Of a stretch of 64,000 nt of DNA, positions 1 through 11,200 are shown in pieces. Source of the stretch: Pseudomonas simiae (GTDB taxonomy: Bacteria; Pseudomonadota; Gammaproteobacteria; Pseudomonadales; Pseudomonadaceae); assembly GCF_900111895.1 (NCBI RefSeq), contig NZ_FOKB01000004.1, positions 372,001-436,000 on the forward strand, written 5' to 3'. Made by a program: the position numbers and the translations under genes. Numbering within the stretch: position 1 is the stretch's first letter; every line of letters starts with the position of its first letter. The notes under the pieces were generated by a model. That model was given only the letters and a program-made list of their open reading frames with translations, had not been told where the DNA came from and searched no databases.

Positions 1-3000
1 GAACGCGAACGACATGAAGTGCAGTTCGCAATCGGCCGGCGACGTTTCATAACGCTCGCCGGTGGCAATGATGTGCGCCACCAACGGGCCGTGGGAAACC
101 GCCACGCCCTTGGGCATGCCGGTGGAGCCGGAGGTGTAGATCACGTAGGCGAGGTTGTCGCCGTCCAGCGCCACCTCGGGTGCAGTGTCGTCGTCAGCGG
201 ACCAGGCTTGCGTCTGGTCCACGGCAAGGGCTTCCAGGCCGTCTGGAATCGGTAAGCGCTGTTGCACCGTCGAATGGGTCAACAGCAATCGGGCACGGCT
301 GTCCTGCATCATGTACAGCAGGCGGTCACGCGGGTATTCGATGTCCAGCGGCACGTAGACGCCGCCGGCTTTCATCACTGCCAGGAACGCCACCATGATT
401 TCGGCGCTGCGCGGCATGGCAATCGCCACGCGCACTTCGGGGCCGACGCCACGGGCGATCAACGCATGGGCCAGGCGATTGGCCTGGCGGTCCAGCTCGC
501 CATAAGACAGCTGTTGCTCGCCAAATTTCACCGCCACCGCTTCGGGGGTTTCCCCGGCGCGGTCGGCCACCAACTCGTGAACCAGACGCTTGGCCGAGAA
601 ACCTGCGTCGCTCTGGTCCCACCGTTGAAGGATCTGCTGCCGTTCGGTGTTGTCCAGCAGGTTCAATTGGCTGAGAGTCTGCCGTGGGTCGGCAACCATG
701 CCTTGCAACAGGTTCTGCCAGTGTCGCGCCATGCGTTGCACGGTACCGGCCTCAAACAGGTCCTGGGCATAGCCGAGCGTGGCCCAGATACCTTCGGTGG
801 ATTCCTGGATATCCAGGTCCAGGTCGAAATGCGCCGTCTTGCTTTCCCATTCCAACCCCTCTACCGAAAGATTCGGCAGTTGCTGCTGAACCTGAGCCTG
901 GCCCACGTCGGTCTGGTGGTTGAACATCACTTGGAACAACGGGTTGTGGCTCAGGCTGCGCTCGGGTTGCAGCGCTTCCACCAGTTGTTCGAAGGGCAGG
1001 TCCTGGTGAGCCTGGGCGTCCAGCGCCCGTTGCCGGGCCTGTTGCAGCAGTTGCTCGACGCTCATCTGCCCGTGGAGATCGGCCTTGAGCACCTGGGTGT
1101 TGACGAAGAAGCCGATCAGACGCTCGGTCTCGCTGCGATTGCGGTTGGCGATCGGTACCCCGACACGGATCTCTTCCTGGCCACTGTAGCGATGCAGCAA
1201 GGTCTGGAACGAGGCCAATAGCAGCATGAACAAGGTCACGTCCTGCTGCTTGGCCAGGGCCTTGAGGCCTTGGGTCAACGCGCCGGGCAGTTCGAATGCC
1301 AGGCGCGCGCCACGATGGCTTTGCACCGCCGGACGCGGGTGGTCGAACGGCAACGCCAACACGCTCTGCTCACCGCCGAGCATCTCGCGCCAATACGCCA
1401 GTTGACGGGCCTTCTCGCCCGCCTCCATCCAGCTGCGCTGCCATACGGCGTAGTCAGCGTACTGAATCGGCAGCGCCGGCCATTGCAACACCTGCCCCTG
1501 GCTGTAGGCCGCATACAGTTGCACCAGCTCTTCAACCATCAGTTGCATCGACCAGCCATCGGACACGATGTGATGCTGCACCAAGACCAGTACATGTTCA
1601 TCAGCGGCGATGCGCAGCAAGGAAACCCGCAGCAAAGGTCCTTGTTCCAGATTGAAGGGTTGGGCGATTTCGGCCTCGACCCGCGCCTTGAGCTGCGCTT
1701 CATGCACCTCGGCGTGCGCTATCTGCAACGACACCTGCGGCGAAATTATCTGAACCGTGCGGTCGCGCTCCTGGCGCAAATGGGTGCGCAGGCTTTCATG
1801 CCGTGCCAGCAAGGTATCGAAACTGCGTTGCAGTGCGCCCAAGTCAAGCTGCCCTTTCAAACGCAAGGCGCTGGGGATGTGGTACGCGGCGCTTTGTGGC
1901 TCCAGTTGCCACAAAAACCACTGGCGCTCCTGGGCGTAGGACAGCGGCAACGGCTGGTCCCGCCCTACCGGCAACAGCGCGGGCGCGGTCGGTGCGTCTG
2001 GGTCCTGGGTTGCCAGTGCGGCGACAAACCCCTCCAGGCGCGGCTGTTCGAACAGCAGCTTGAGCGGCACTTCGAGCTTCAATGCCTGACGAATGCGCGA
2101 GACCACTTGCATGGCCAGCAGTGAATGCCCGCCCAGCTCGAAGAAGTGATGGGTCAGGCCCACACGCTCGACGCCAAGAATATCGGCCCAGATCGCCGCA
2201 ACCTGCTGTTGCCGTGGCGTAACCGGTGCCTGCCAGGCCTGTTGCACCGCGCTGCCATCGGGTTTGGGCAGCGCTTGGCGGTCAAGCTTGCCGTTGGGGT
2301 TCAACGGCATGCGGTCGAGGAAGATCAGGTGCGCAGGCACCATGTAATCGGGCAGTTGCTCACGCAAGGTGGCCTTGAGCGTTTCGCCCGCCGCAGCCTG
2401 TTCCGCCGCGGACAACGGCTGGGCCGGTACGAGGTAGGCCACCAACTGGTTGTCGGCGGCCAGCAGGAAGGCTTCGCGCACCGCCTCCTGGGCCAACAGC
2501 AGCGCTTCGATCTCACCCAACTCGATACGGAACCCTCGGATTTTGACCTGATGGTCGACGCGACCGACATATTCGATCACCCCGTCAGCGCGATAACGCG
2601 CCAGGTCACCGGTGCGGTAAAGACGCTCGCCCAGGGTGCTGAACGGGTCGGCGACAAAACGTTCGGCAGTCAGGCTCGGGCGTTGCAGGTAATCACGGGC
2701 CAGGCCACTGGCACTGGCAATGTACAGCTCACCCACGGCGCCCACCGGCAACAGGTTAAGGTCAGGGTCCAGCACATACAGGCCGCGCCCCGGCAACGCG
2801 CGGCCAATCGGGCTGGCCGTCGCACCCATCACGGCGTTGTCATCGCTGCAATCGAGCACACTGGACACCACCGTGGCCTCGGTCGGCCCGTAGGTATTGA
2901 GCAGGCGTACATGCCCCAACCCCGCGCGTCGCCACAGCACCGGGCCATCCAGCGGCATCGCTTCGCCGCCGATATGCACCTGGCGCAATGCGCCATAGGG

Positions 3001-5283
3001 CCGTGGCCCCGCTGCCAGGCAATCCTGCAGGAACAGTTTCCAATAGGCCGTGGGCAAGTCGGCCAGGGTGATGCCTTGGTCGATAATCTGTCGGTACAGG
3101 TCCGCGCCGTCCCACAACTGCGACCCGCGCAACACGACCGTCGCGCCCAAGGTCAGGGCCGGGTACAGCTGCTCGACAAAGCCATCGAAGTTAAGGGTCG
3201 CGAACTGCAGTACGCGGTCGTCCGCGACCAGGCGCGAATACTCGGCCGCGATACCGGCGAATTCGCTCAATGCCGCATGGCTGATGGCAACGCCTTTTGG
3301 CTTGCCGGTGGAGCCGGAGGTGTAGATGACATACGCCAGGCAGCGGGGCTCGAACGCGGGAGGCGGGTTGTGCTCGGCACACTGCGCCAGCTGCGCGTCG
3401 GCCAGGTCGATGTCCAGCGCCGTCAGATCGGCCGGCAATGGCAAGCGATCGCGCAGGTGGGATTGGGTCAACACCAGGCGCACACCGCTGTCATCGAGCA
3501 TATGCACCAGGCGTTCACGCGGGTATTCAGGGTCAAGCGGCACGTAGGCACCACCCGCCTTGAGCACCGCCAACAGGCTGACCACCATGGTAAAGGAGCG
3601 CTCGACCGCGATCCCCACCAGCACTTCCGGGCCTACGCCTTGGGCGATCAGGTAGTGCGCCAGGCGATTGGCCTGGCGGTTCAGTTCACCGTAGCTGAGG
3701 GTTTGCTTATCCAAGGCCAGTGCCTGGCGCGCCGGATGTTCGCGGGCCTGCGCCTCGAACAACTGGTGCACGGCATGCGGTGCGGCGACGGTGGCGGGGG
3801 CATTCCAGTCCTTGAGCATCCGCTGTTGTTCGGGTGCATCGAGCATCGACAGCGCGCAAAGACGGCTGCGAGGTGCGCTCACTGCCGCCTGGAGCAGGTT
3901 CTGCCAATGCTGCGCCAAGCGTTCGATGGTTGCGCTTTCGAACAGGTCGGTGGCATAGGTCAACGCCGCCCAGAGGCCGTCGGCGGACTCATGGGTGTCC
4001 AGGCTCAGGTCGAAATGCGTGGTCTGGCTTTCCCAATCCAGCTGCGCCACCCGCAGGCCGGGTAATTGCTGGCCATCGCGTCCGCCCTGGGCGTCGGTCT
4101 GGTGGTTGAACATCACTTGGAACAGCGGGTTGTGGCTCAGGCTGCGCTCAGGTTGCAGCGCCACCACCAGTTGTTCAAACGGCAAGTCTTGGTGCGCCTG
4201 GGCTTCCAGGGAGCGGCGCTTGGCCTGTTGCAGCAGTTCGGCAAAGCTCATCTGCCCGTCCAGGTCGGCCTTGAGCACTTGGGTGTTGACGAAAAAGCCG
4301 ATCAGCCGCTCGGTTTCCACGCGGTTGCGGTTGGCATTCGGTACGCCGATGCGGATGTCCGACTGGCCGCTGTAGCGAAACAGCAGGGTCTGGAACGAGG
4401 CCAGCAACAGCATGAACGGGGTTACGCCCTCTTGCTGGGCCAGGCGCTTGATACCGGCCACCAGGTCCGCCGGCAGATGCACCTGCAAGCTGGCGCCGCA
4501 ATGGCTTTGCTGCGCCGGGCGCGGATGGTCCAGGGGTAATTCCAGCACCGGTTGCTCACCGCCCAGCAGGTCCTGCCAGTAGGCCAATTGACGGGCCTTC
4601 TCCCCGGCCTCCATCCAGCTGCGCTGCCACAGCGCGTAGTCGGCGTAGTGGATCGGCAAACCCGGCAGTTGCACCTCCCGGCCTTGGCTGTGCGCGGCGT
4701 AGAACTGCACCAGTTCCTCGACCATGACCTGCATCGACCAACCATCGGAAATGATGTGGTGCTGCACCATCACCAGCACATGCTCGTCTTCGGCCAATTG
4801 CAGCAAGCTCACGCGCAACAGCGGCCCCGCCTGCAAATCGAAAGGCCGGGCTATCTCAGCCTCGACGCGCGCCAGCAATTGCTGTTCGTCGGCAACGTCC
4901 TGGCGTATCTCGATGCGCGCCTCAGGCGCTACGTTTTGCAGCAGGCGCTCGCCGTCCTGTACCAGGCGTGTGCGCAGGCTTTCATGGCGGGCCAGCAGGC
5001 TGTCGAACGCGCGTTGCAGCGCCGCCAAGTCCAGACGGCCCTGCAAACGCAGTGCGCCGGGAATATGGTAAGTGGCGCTGTCCGGGTCCAGTTGCCAGAG
5101 AAACCACTGGCGCTCCTGGGCGTAGGACAACGGCAGCATCTGGCCGTCCTCACGGATCGAGGCAATCGGCAGTTGAGCGAAGCTCATGCCCCGGCTTTGC
5201 AGGCGCTGGTAAAACTGCTGGCGCTGTTCCAGAGGCAGGCGAAGGAAGCGCGAAACCAGATCGATATTAGGGTTGGAAAGCAT
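1..5283 (-). CDS. pvdJ: Pyoverdine-type non-ribosomal peptide synthetase, C-A-T-C-A (partial, runs off the left edge)
   Basis: Open on the minus strand from ATG 5283 to base 1 (1761 codons seen); the 3' end is outside the window. Domains in order: condensation (HHIISDG near residue 174), adenylation (TSGSTGKPKG near 652), carrier (GGHSL near 1047), condensation (HHIVSDG near 1236), and an adenylation domain (TSGSTGMPKG near 1716) that breaks off just before the specificity Asp of the FAFD motif. The specificity residues of the first adenylation domain, aligned by eye to GrsA, read D-G-E-D-H-G-T-V-V, which I recall as the pyoverdine Lys code. The start lies 3 bases beyond the stop of the preceding NRPS gene, so the two are co-transcribed. 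The second module resembles module 4 of the upstream protein. The name pvdJ is inferred from order and predicted substrates; numbering of pvd NRPS genes differs between strains. No thioesterase is visible, so at least one further NRPS segment must follow. Confidence 0.9.
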   Translation of the reverse strand, partial: MLSNPNIDLVSRFLRLPLEQRQQFYQRLQSRGMSFAQLPIASIREDGQMLPLSYAQERQWFLWQLDPDSATYHIPGALRLQGRLDLAALQRAFDSLLARHESLRTRLVQDGERLLQNVAPEARIEIRQDVADEQQLLARVEAEIARPFDLQAGPLLRVSLLQLAEDEHVLVMVQHHIISDGWSMQVMVEELVQFYAAHSQGREVQLPGLPIHYADYALWQRSWMEAGEKARQLAYWQDLLGGEQPVLELPLDHPRPAQQSHCGASLQVHLPADLVAGIKRLAQQEGVTPFMLLLASFQTLLFRYSGQSDIRIGVPNANRNRVETERLIGFFVNTQVLKADLDGQMSFAELLQQAKRRSLEAQAHQDLPFEQLVVALQPERSLSHNPLFQVMFNHQTDAQGGRDGQQLPGLRVAQLDWESQTTHFDLSLDTHESADGLWAALTYATDLFESATIERLAQHWQNLLQAAVSAPRSRLCALSMLDAPEQQRMLKDWNAPATVAAPHAVHQLFEAQAREHPARQALALDKQTLSYGELNRQANRLAHYLIAQGVGPEVLVGIAVERSFTMVVSLLAVLKAGGAYVPLDPEYPRERLVHMLDDSGVRLVLTQSHLRDRLPLPADLTALDIDLADAQLAQCAEHNPPPAFEPRCLAYVIYTSGSTGKPKGVAISHAALSEFAGIAAEYSRLVADDRVLQFATLNFDGFVEQLYPALTLGATVVLRGSQLWDGADLYRQIIDQGITLADLPTAYWKLFLQDCLAAGPRPYGALRQVHIGGEAMPLDGPVLWRRAGLGHVRLLNTYGPTEATVVSSVLDCSDDNAVMGATASPIGRALPGRGLYVLDPDLNLLPVGAVGELYIASASGLARDYLQRPSLTAERFVADPFSTLGERLYRTGDLARYRADGVIEYVGRVDHQVKIRGFRIELGEIEALLLAQEAVREAFLLAADNQLVAYLVPAQPLSAAEQAAAGETLKATLREQLPDYMVPAHLIFLDRMPLNPNGKLDRQALPKPDGSAVQQAWQAPVTPRQQQVAAIWADILGVERVGLTHHFFELGGHSLLAMQVVSRIRQALKLEVPLKLLFEQPRLEGFVAALATQDPDAPTAPALLPVGRDQPLPLSYAQERQWFLWQLEPQSAAYHIPSALRLKGQLDLGALQRSFDTLLARHESLRTHLRQERDRTVQIISPQVSLQIAHAEVHEAQLKARVEAEIAQPFNLEQGPLLRVSLLRIAADEHVLVLVQHHIVSDGWSMQLMVEELVQLYAAYSQGQVLQWPALPIQYADYAVWQRSWMEAGEKARQLAYWREMLGGEQSVLALPFDHPRPAVQSHRGARLAFELPGALTQGLKALAKQQDVTLFMLLLASFQTLLHRYSGQEEIRVGVPIANRNRSETERLIGFFVNTQVLKADLHGQMSVEQLLQQARQRALDAQAHQDLPFEQLVEALQPERSLSHNPLFQVMFNHQTDVGQAQVQQQLPNLSVEGLEWESKTAHFDLDLDIQESTEGIWATLGYAQDLFEAGTVQRMARHWQNLLQGMVADPRQTLSQLNLLDNTERQQILQRWDQSDAGFSAKRLVHELVADRAGETPEAVAVKFGEQQLSYGELDRQANRLAHALIARGVGPEVRVAIAMPRSAEIMVAFLAVMKAGGVYVPLDIEYPRDRLLYMMQDSRARLLLTHSTVQQRLPIPDGLEALAVDQTQAWSADDDTAPEVALDGDNLAYVIYTSGSTGMPKGVAVSHGPLVAHIIATGERYETSPADCELHFMSFAF

Positions 5284-5286
5284 GGG

Positions 5287-8200
5287 TCAAATCGCCTCTA
5301 GTTCGCTCAAAAAGTCACGAAGGTCATCAAAATCTTCCGCACTGCCGGCGCGGAAGGTGGCGGCGGCCTGTACATAGGCGCGCAGCGTTTCGGTCTGGAA
5401 CACTTCCAGCAACGGCACTTCCAGGCCCAGTTCGGCCTGGACCCGCGAGGTGATCTGGATCGCCAGCAGGGAATGGCCGCCCACTTCGAAGAAGTTGTCG
5501 TTCAGGCCCACCTGCGGCAGGCGCAGCACGTCGGCCCAGATCGCGGCGATCTGCTGTTCCAGCTCGGTTTCGGGGGCCACATAGGCCTGTTGCAACAGGC
5601 TCGCGTCCGGTTCGGGCAAGCCCTTGCGGTCGAGTTTGCCGTTGGGGGTCAGCGGCATTTGCGCCAGGAACATGAAGTGCGTCGGCACCATGTAGTCCGG
5701 CAGGTGGGTTTTGAGCGCGCGGCGCAGGCTGTCGCGGAACTCGCTTTCATCGGCCAGGAGGGTGTCTGCCGGTACCACGTAGGCGACCAGTTGTTTGCCG
5801 GTCGGGCCTTCATGGACCACCACGACGGTTTCACCGACATTGTCCTGTTCGCGCAGACGGGCTTCGATCTCGCCCAGCTCGATACGGAAGCCCCGGATTT
5901 TCACTTGATGGTCGACGCGACCGAGGTAATCCACCACACCATCCGGGCGGCCACGGGTCAGGTCGCCGCTGCGATACACACGGCTGCCGGGCTTGCCGAA
6001 CGGGTCCGGCACAAAACGCTCGGCGGTCAGGGCCGGACGCTCCAGGTAACCCCGAGCCACGCCCTCGCCGCCCAGGTACAACTCACCGGCGACGCCGATG
6101 GGTTGCAGGTTGAGTTGCGCGTCCAGCACGTAGCCGCTGCGATTGCCCAACAGCGTGCCGATCGGTGCGTAGACGGCACCGCAGGGGTCGCCCTTGCGCG
6201 CTTTCCACAGCAACGGCGTGACCACGGTTTCCGTCGGGCCGTAGCCGTTGAACAGGTAGGTCGGCTTGAGTGCGCGCCAAGCCAGGTCATAGCTGGCCTT
6301 GGCCACGGCATCACCGCCGAAGCAGTACACACGAACCTTGGGCGGGTTACCGTCGCGCTCGGCATGTTCGGCCAACTGTTGCAGGTACACCGGCGGGAAC
6401 ACGGCCATGGTCACGTGATGGCGATGCATCTGCTGGTAGGTGTACTCCGGCAGCCACAGGCTGTCATCGCGAATCAGCACGCTGGCGCCGTTGATCAGCG
6501 GGTGCATCCAGCCTTCGTGGGAGCCGTCGAAGGCAAACGACATGAAATGCAGTTCGCAATCGGCCGGGGATGTTTCATAACGCTCGCCGGTGGCGATGAT
6601 GTGCGCCACCAACGGGCCGTGGGACACCGCTACGCCCTTGGGCATGCCGGTGGAGCCGGAGGTGTAGATCACGTAGGCCAGGTTGTCGCCGTCCAGTTTC
6701 ACCTGCGGTGCCGTGTCGCTGAAGCCTGCCCATTCCTCGGTACGATCAATTGCCAGGCAATCAAGGCCGTCGGGGATCGGCAGTTGCTGCAAGGCACGGG
6801 TGTAGGTCAGCAGCAACTGCGCGCGGCTGTCCTGCATCATGTACAGCAGGCGATCACGCGGGTACTCGATGTCCAGCGGCACGTAGACGCCACCGGCTTT
6901 CATCACCGCCAGGAACGCCACCATGATCTCGGCGCTACGCGGCATGGCAATCGCCACGCGCACTTCGGGGCCGACGCCACGGGCGATCAATGCATGGGCC
7001 AAGCGATTGGCCTGGCGATCCAGCTCGCCGTAGCTCAGGGTTTGCGCGTCGAATTTCACCGCGACTGCATCCGGGTTTTCCCGGGCGCGGTCGGCGACTA
7101 ATTCGTGGACCAGACGCTTGGCCGAGAAGCCGGCGTCGGTCTGGTCCCACAGTTGAAGAATGTGGTGTTGCTCGTCCTGGCCCAGCAGGTTGAGTTGGCT
7201 GATGGGTTGCTGTTGGTCGGCGACCATCGCCTGCAACAGGTTCTGCCAGTGGCCGGCCATGCGTTCAATCGTGGCGGGCGCAAACAGGTCGGTGGCGTAG
7301 TTCAGGGAAGCCCGCAGGGTCGCCTGGCTTTCCTCCACATCCAGTGCCAGGTCGAACTGGGCCACGCCTTCATCCCAACTCAGCACCTCGACATCGAGTT
7401 CGGTGAGGCGCTGCAGGTGATGGGCAGCCGAGGTTACGCGATGGTTGAACAGCACCTGGAACAGCGGGCTCAGGCTCATGCTGCGCTCGGGTTGCAGGGC
7501 TTCTACCAGTTGCTCGAACGGCAGGTCCTGGTGGGCCTGGGCCTCCAGAGAGCGCTGGCGTACCTGTTGCAGCAGTTGCACGACACTCATCTGCCCGTGG
7601 ATATCGGCCTTGAGCACCTGGGTGTTGACGAAGAAGCCGATCAGCCCCTCGGTTTCCAGGCGATTGCGGTTGGCAATCGGCACGCCCACGCGCACGTCTT
7701 CCTGGCCGCTGTAGCGGTGCAGCAACGCCTGGTAGGACGCCAACAGCACCATCGGCAACGTCACACCGGCGCCTTGGGCCAAGCGGCGCAAACCGGCCAA
7801 GAGCTGCGGTTGCAACTCGATTCCCAGGCGTGCGCCACGGTGACTTTGTACCGCCGGGCGCAGGAAGTCGAAAGGCAACTCCAGTACCGGCTGCACGCCA
7901 CCCAACTGGGCCTGCCAGTACGCCAGTTGGCGGGCCTTCTCGCCGGCCTCCATCCAGTTGCGCTGCCACAGGGCGTAGTCGGCGTACTGGATCGGCAAGG
8001 CTGGCAAGTCTGGCATGTGGCCTTGGCTGAAGGCGGCATACAGCTGCACCAGTTCCTCGACCATCAGTTGCATCGACCAGCCATCGGAGACGATGTGGTG
8101 CTGCACCAGCACCAGTACATGATCATCAGCCGCCAGGCGCAGCAGTTTGACCCGCAGCAGCGGCCCGCGCAGCAGCTCGAACGGCTGCGCGACCACCTCA

Positions 8201-11200
8201 GCGACCCGTGCCTTGAGGCTGGCTTCATCGGTGTCGGCCAGGTCGATTTCGATCAGGCCCGAGTCCTCAATCACCTGCACGGTAGCGGCGGCGTCCTGGC
8301 GCACATGGGTGCGCAGGCTTTCATGGCGCGCCAGCAAGGTATCGAAACTGCGTTGCAGCGCCCCCAGGTCAAGCTGCCCGTGCAAACGCAAGGCGCTGGG
8401 GATGTGGTACGCGGTGCTGTGTGGGTCCAGTTGCCAGAGGAACCATTGGCGTTCCTGGGCGTAGGACAGCGGCAGCGGTTGGCGGCGGTCAGCCTTGAGC
8501 AAGGCCGGCGCAACCACGCCCTCCTCGCCCAGGGCCTGCACGAAGTCACCCAGCAGCGGGTGTTCGAACAGAGTCTTGAGCGCCACTTCCAGCGCCAGTG
8601 CCTGGCGAACCCGCGAGACTACCCGTGTGGCCAGCAGCGAATGCCCACCCAGTTCGAAGAAGTGGTCATCGAGACCGACCTGCGGCAGATCCAGCACGTC
8701 GGCCCAAATGGCCGCGACCTGCTGCTCACGCGGCGTCACGGGCGCCACATGCCCGGTGCGCAACAGCGCCGCGTCCACCGCCGGCAATGCCTTGCGATCA
8801 AGCTTGCCATTGGGGGTCAGGGGCAGGCTGTCGAGGAACATCAGGTGCGCCGGCACCATGTAGTCCGGCAGGCGCTCGCGCAGGGCCGCCTTGTAGACCT
8901 CCGGCGCGTCGGGCGCGGAACTGACCAGGTAGGCGATCAAACGATCGTTGTCGGCCAGGACCACGGCTTCGCGTATACCGGCCTGCTCGCGCAGGCAGGC
9001 TTCGACTTCACCCAGTTCGATACGGAACCCACGCACCTTGACCTGATGGTCGACCCGGCCGATGTACTCCACCACACCGTCGGCGCGGTAGCGGGCCAGG
9101 TCGCCGGTGCGGTACAGGCGTTCGCCCGGCGCACCATACGGGTTAGGCACAAATCGCTCGGCGGTCAGCGCGGGACGCTCGTGGTAACCGCGCGCCAGGC
9201 CGACGCCGCCGATCAGCAACTCACCGGCCGCGCCCACCGGGCTTGGGGTCAAGCCGGCATTGAGGATGAACAACGCGGTATTGGCGATAGGCCGCCCGAC
9301 CAAAGGCTGGGCCTCGTGCAGACGATGGGCTGCCGACCAGATAGTGGTTTCCGTCGGGCCATAGAGGTTCCACAGCGGGCCTTGCAGGTCGAGCAGGCGC
9401 TGGGCCAGGTCCGACGGCAGTGCTTCGCCGCCGCACAGGCATTTGATACCGCGCAGCAGCTGGGCACGCGGGCTCTCCAGCAGCATGCGCCAGGTCGACG
9501 GCGTGGCTTGCAGGACGTTGGCACACTGGCTGTGCACCAGGTCGATGATGGCTTCGGGGTCGAGGGCCAGTTCCTGGCCACTCAGCAGCACGGTGGCGCC
9601 GACCGTCAGCGGCACGTACAGCTCCAGGGCGAAGATGTCGAACGAGAAGGTGGTCAGCGACAAGACGCGGGCGTCAGCACCGATGTCCAGGGTGCCGGCC
9701 ATCCCGCAGGTGAAACTGCACAGCGCCTCGTGGCGCACCATCACACCCTTGGGCGTGCCGGTGGAGCCGGAGGTGTAGATCACGTAGGCCAGGTGTTCCG
9801 GCGTGACGTTGACCTGCGGGTCGTGCTCGGCGGCGTTGTCATCCGCCTCGACCATCAGCACCTGCACACCCTGCGGGTGCGCCAGGCTGCCGTCCAGGTG
9901 CGACTGGGTCAGCAACACTCGCGCACGGCTGTCTTCAAGCATGAAGGCCAAGCGGTCCGCCGGGAACTGCGGGTCGAGCGGCACATACGCGCCACCCGCC
10001 TTGAGGGTCGCCAACAGGCCGATCACCATGTCCAGCGAACGCTCGACATGCACCGCCACCAGCACGTCCGGGCCTACGCCCGCCGCAATCAGGCGATGGG
10101 CCAGGCGGTTGGCGCGACGGTTGAGTTCGCCGTAGCTGAGGGCCTGACCCTTGAACTGCAGCGCCAGCGCGTCCGGTTGTGCCAGGGCCCGGGCCTCGAA
10201 CAGCGTGTGCACGCAACGCTCGCGGGGATAATCCACCGACGTGTCGTTCCAGGCCTCGACCATCTGTTGCCATTGCGGTGCGCTGAGCATCGCCAGCTCA
10301 TCCACGGCCTGGGACGCATCGTTCACCACGGCGCGCAACAGGTTTTGCCAGTGCTCGGCCAGGCGCTCGACGGTGGTGGCGTCGAACAGGTCGGTGGCAT
10401 AGGTCAGGGACGCCCACAGGCCTTCGGCGGACTCTTCGGTCTCCAGGTTCAGGTCAAACTGGGTGCTGTGCCCGGCCCAATCCACCGCTTGCAGGTCCAG
10501 GCCCGGCAATTGCAGCGGGGCCGCACGCAGGTTGTCCTGGTGGTTGAACATCACCTGGAACAGCGGGTTATGGCTAAGGCTGCGCTCCGGCTGCAGGGCT
10601 TCGACCAGTTGTTCGAACGGCAGGTCCTGATGCGCCTGGGCGTCCAGGGCCTGCTGCTTGACCTGGGCGAGCAATTGGTCGAAGGCCATCTGCCCGTGCA
10701 CGTCGGCTTGCAGCACCTGGGTGTTGACGAAGAAGCCCAGCAGGCGCTCGGTTTCCAGGCGATTACGGTTGGCGATCGGTACGCCGACACGGATCCGGGA
10801 CTGGCCGCTGTAGCGATGCAGCAAGGTCTGGAACGACGCTAGCAGCAGCACGAACAGGGTCACTTCCTGACGCTGGGCCAGCGCCTTGAGCTCAGCGACC
10901 AGCGCGTTGTCGAGCTGGACTTGCCGGCGTGCGCCACGATGGCTTTGCAGCGCCGGCCGCGGATGATCCAGCGGCAGCTCAAGCACCGGATGCTCGGTGC
11001 CCAAACGGGTGCGCCAGTAGTCGAGTTGGCGCTGTTTTTCACCGGCCGCCATCCAGTCACGTTGCCACTGGGCATAGTCGACGTACTGGATCGGCAGCGC
11101 AGGCAACTCAGCCTGGCCCTGATAGAGCGCCACCAGCTCGTCGACCATCACTTGCATCGACCAACCGTCGGAGATGATGTGGTGCTGGGTGATCACCAGC

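Noticed and set aside
7105-10842. 1245-codon plus-strand open frame, and others such as 15982-19380 and 2125-4065
   Set aside because: They lie antisense to NRPS modules, which show continuous C, A and T motifs on the minus strand. The translations have no domain resemblance and repeat with module periodicity, as expected for shadows in GC-rich DNA.
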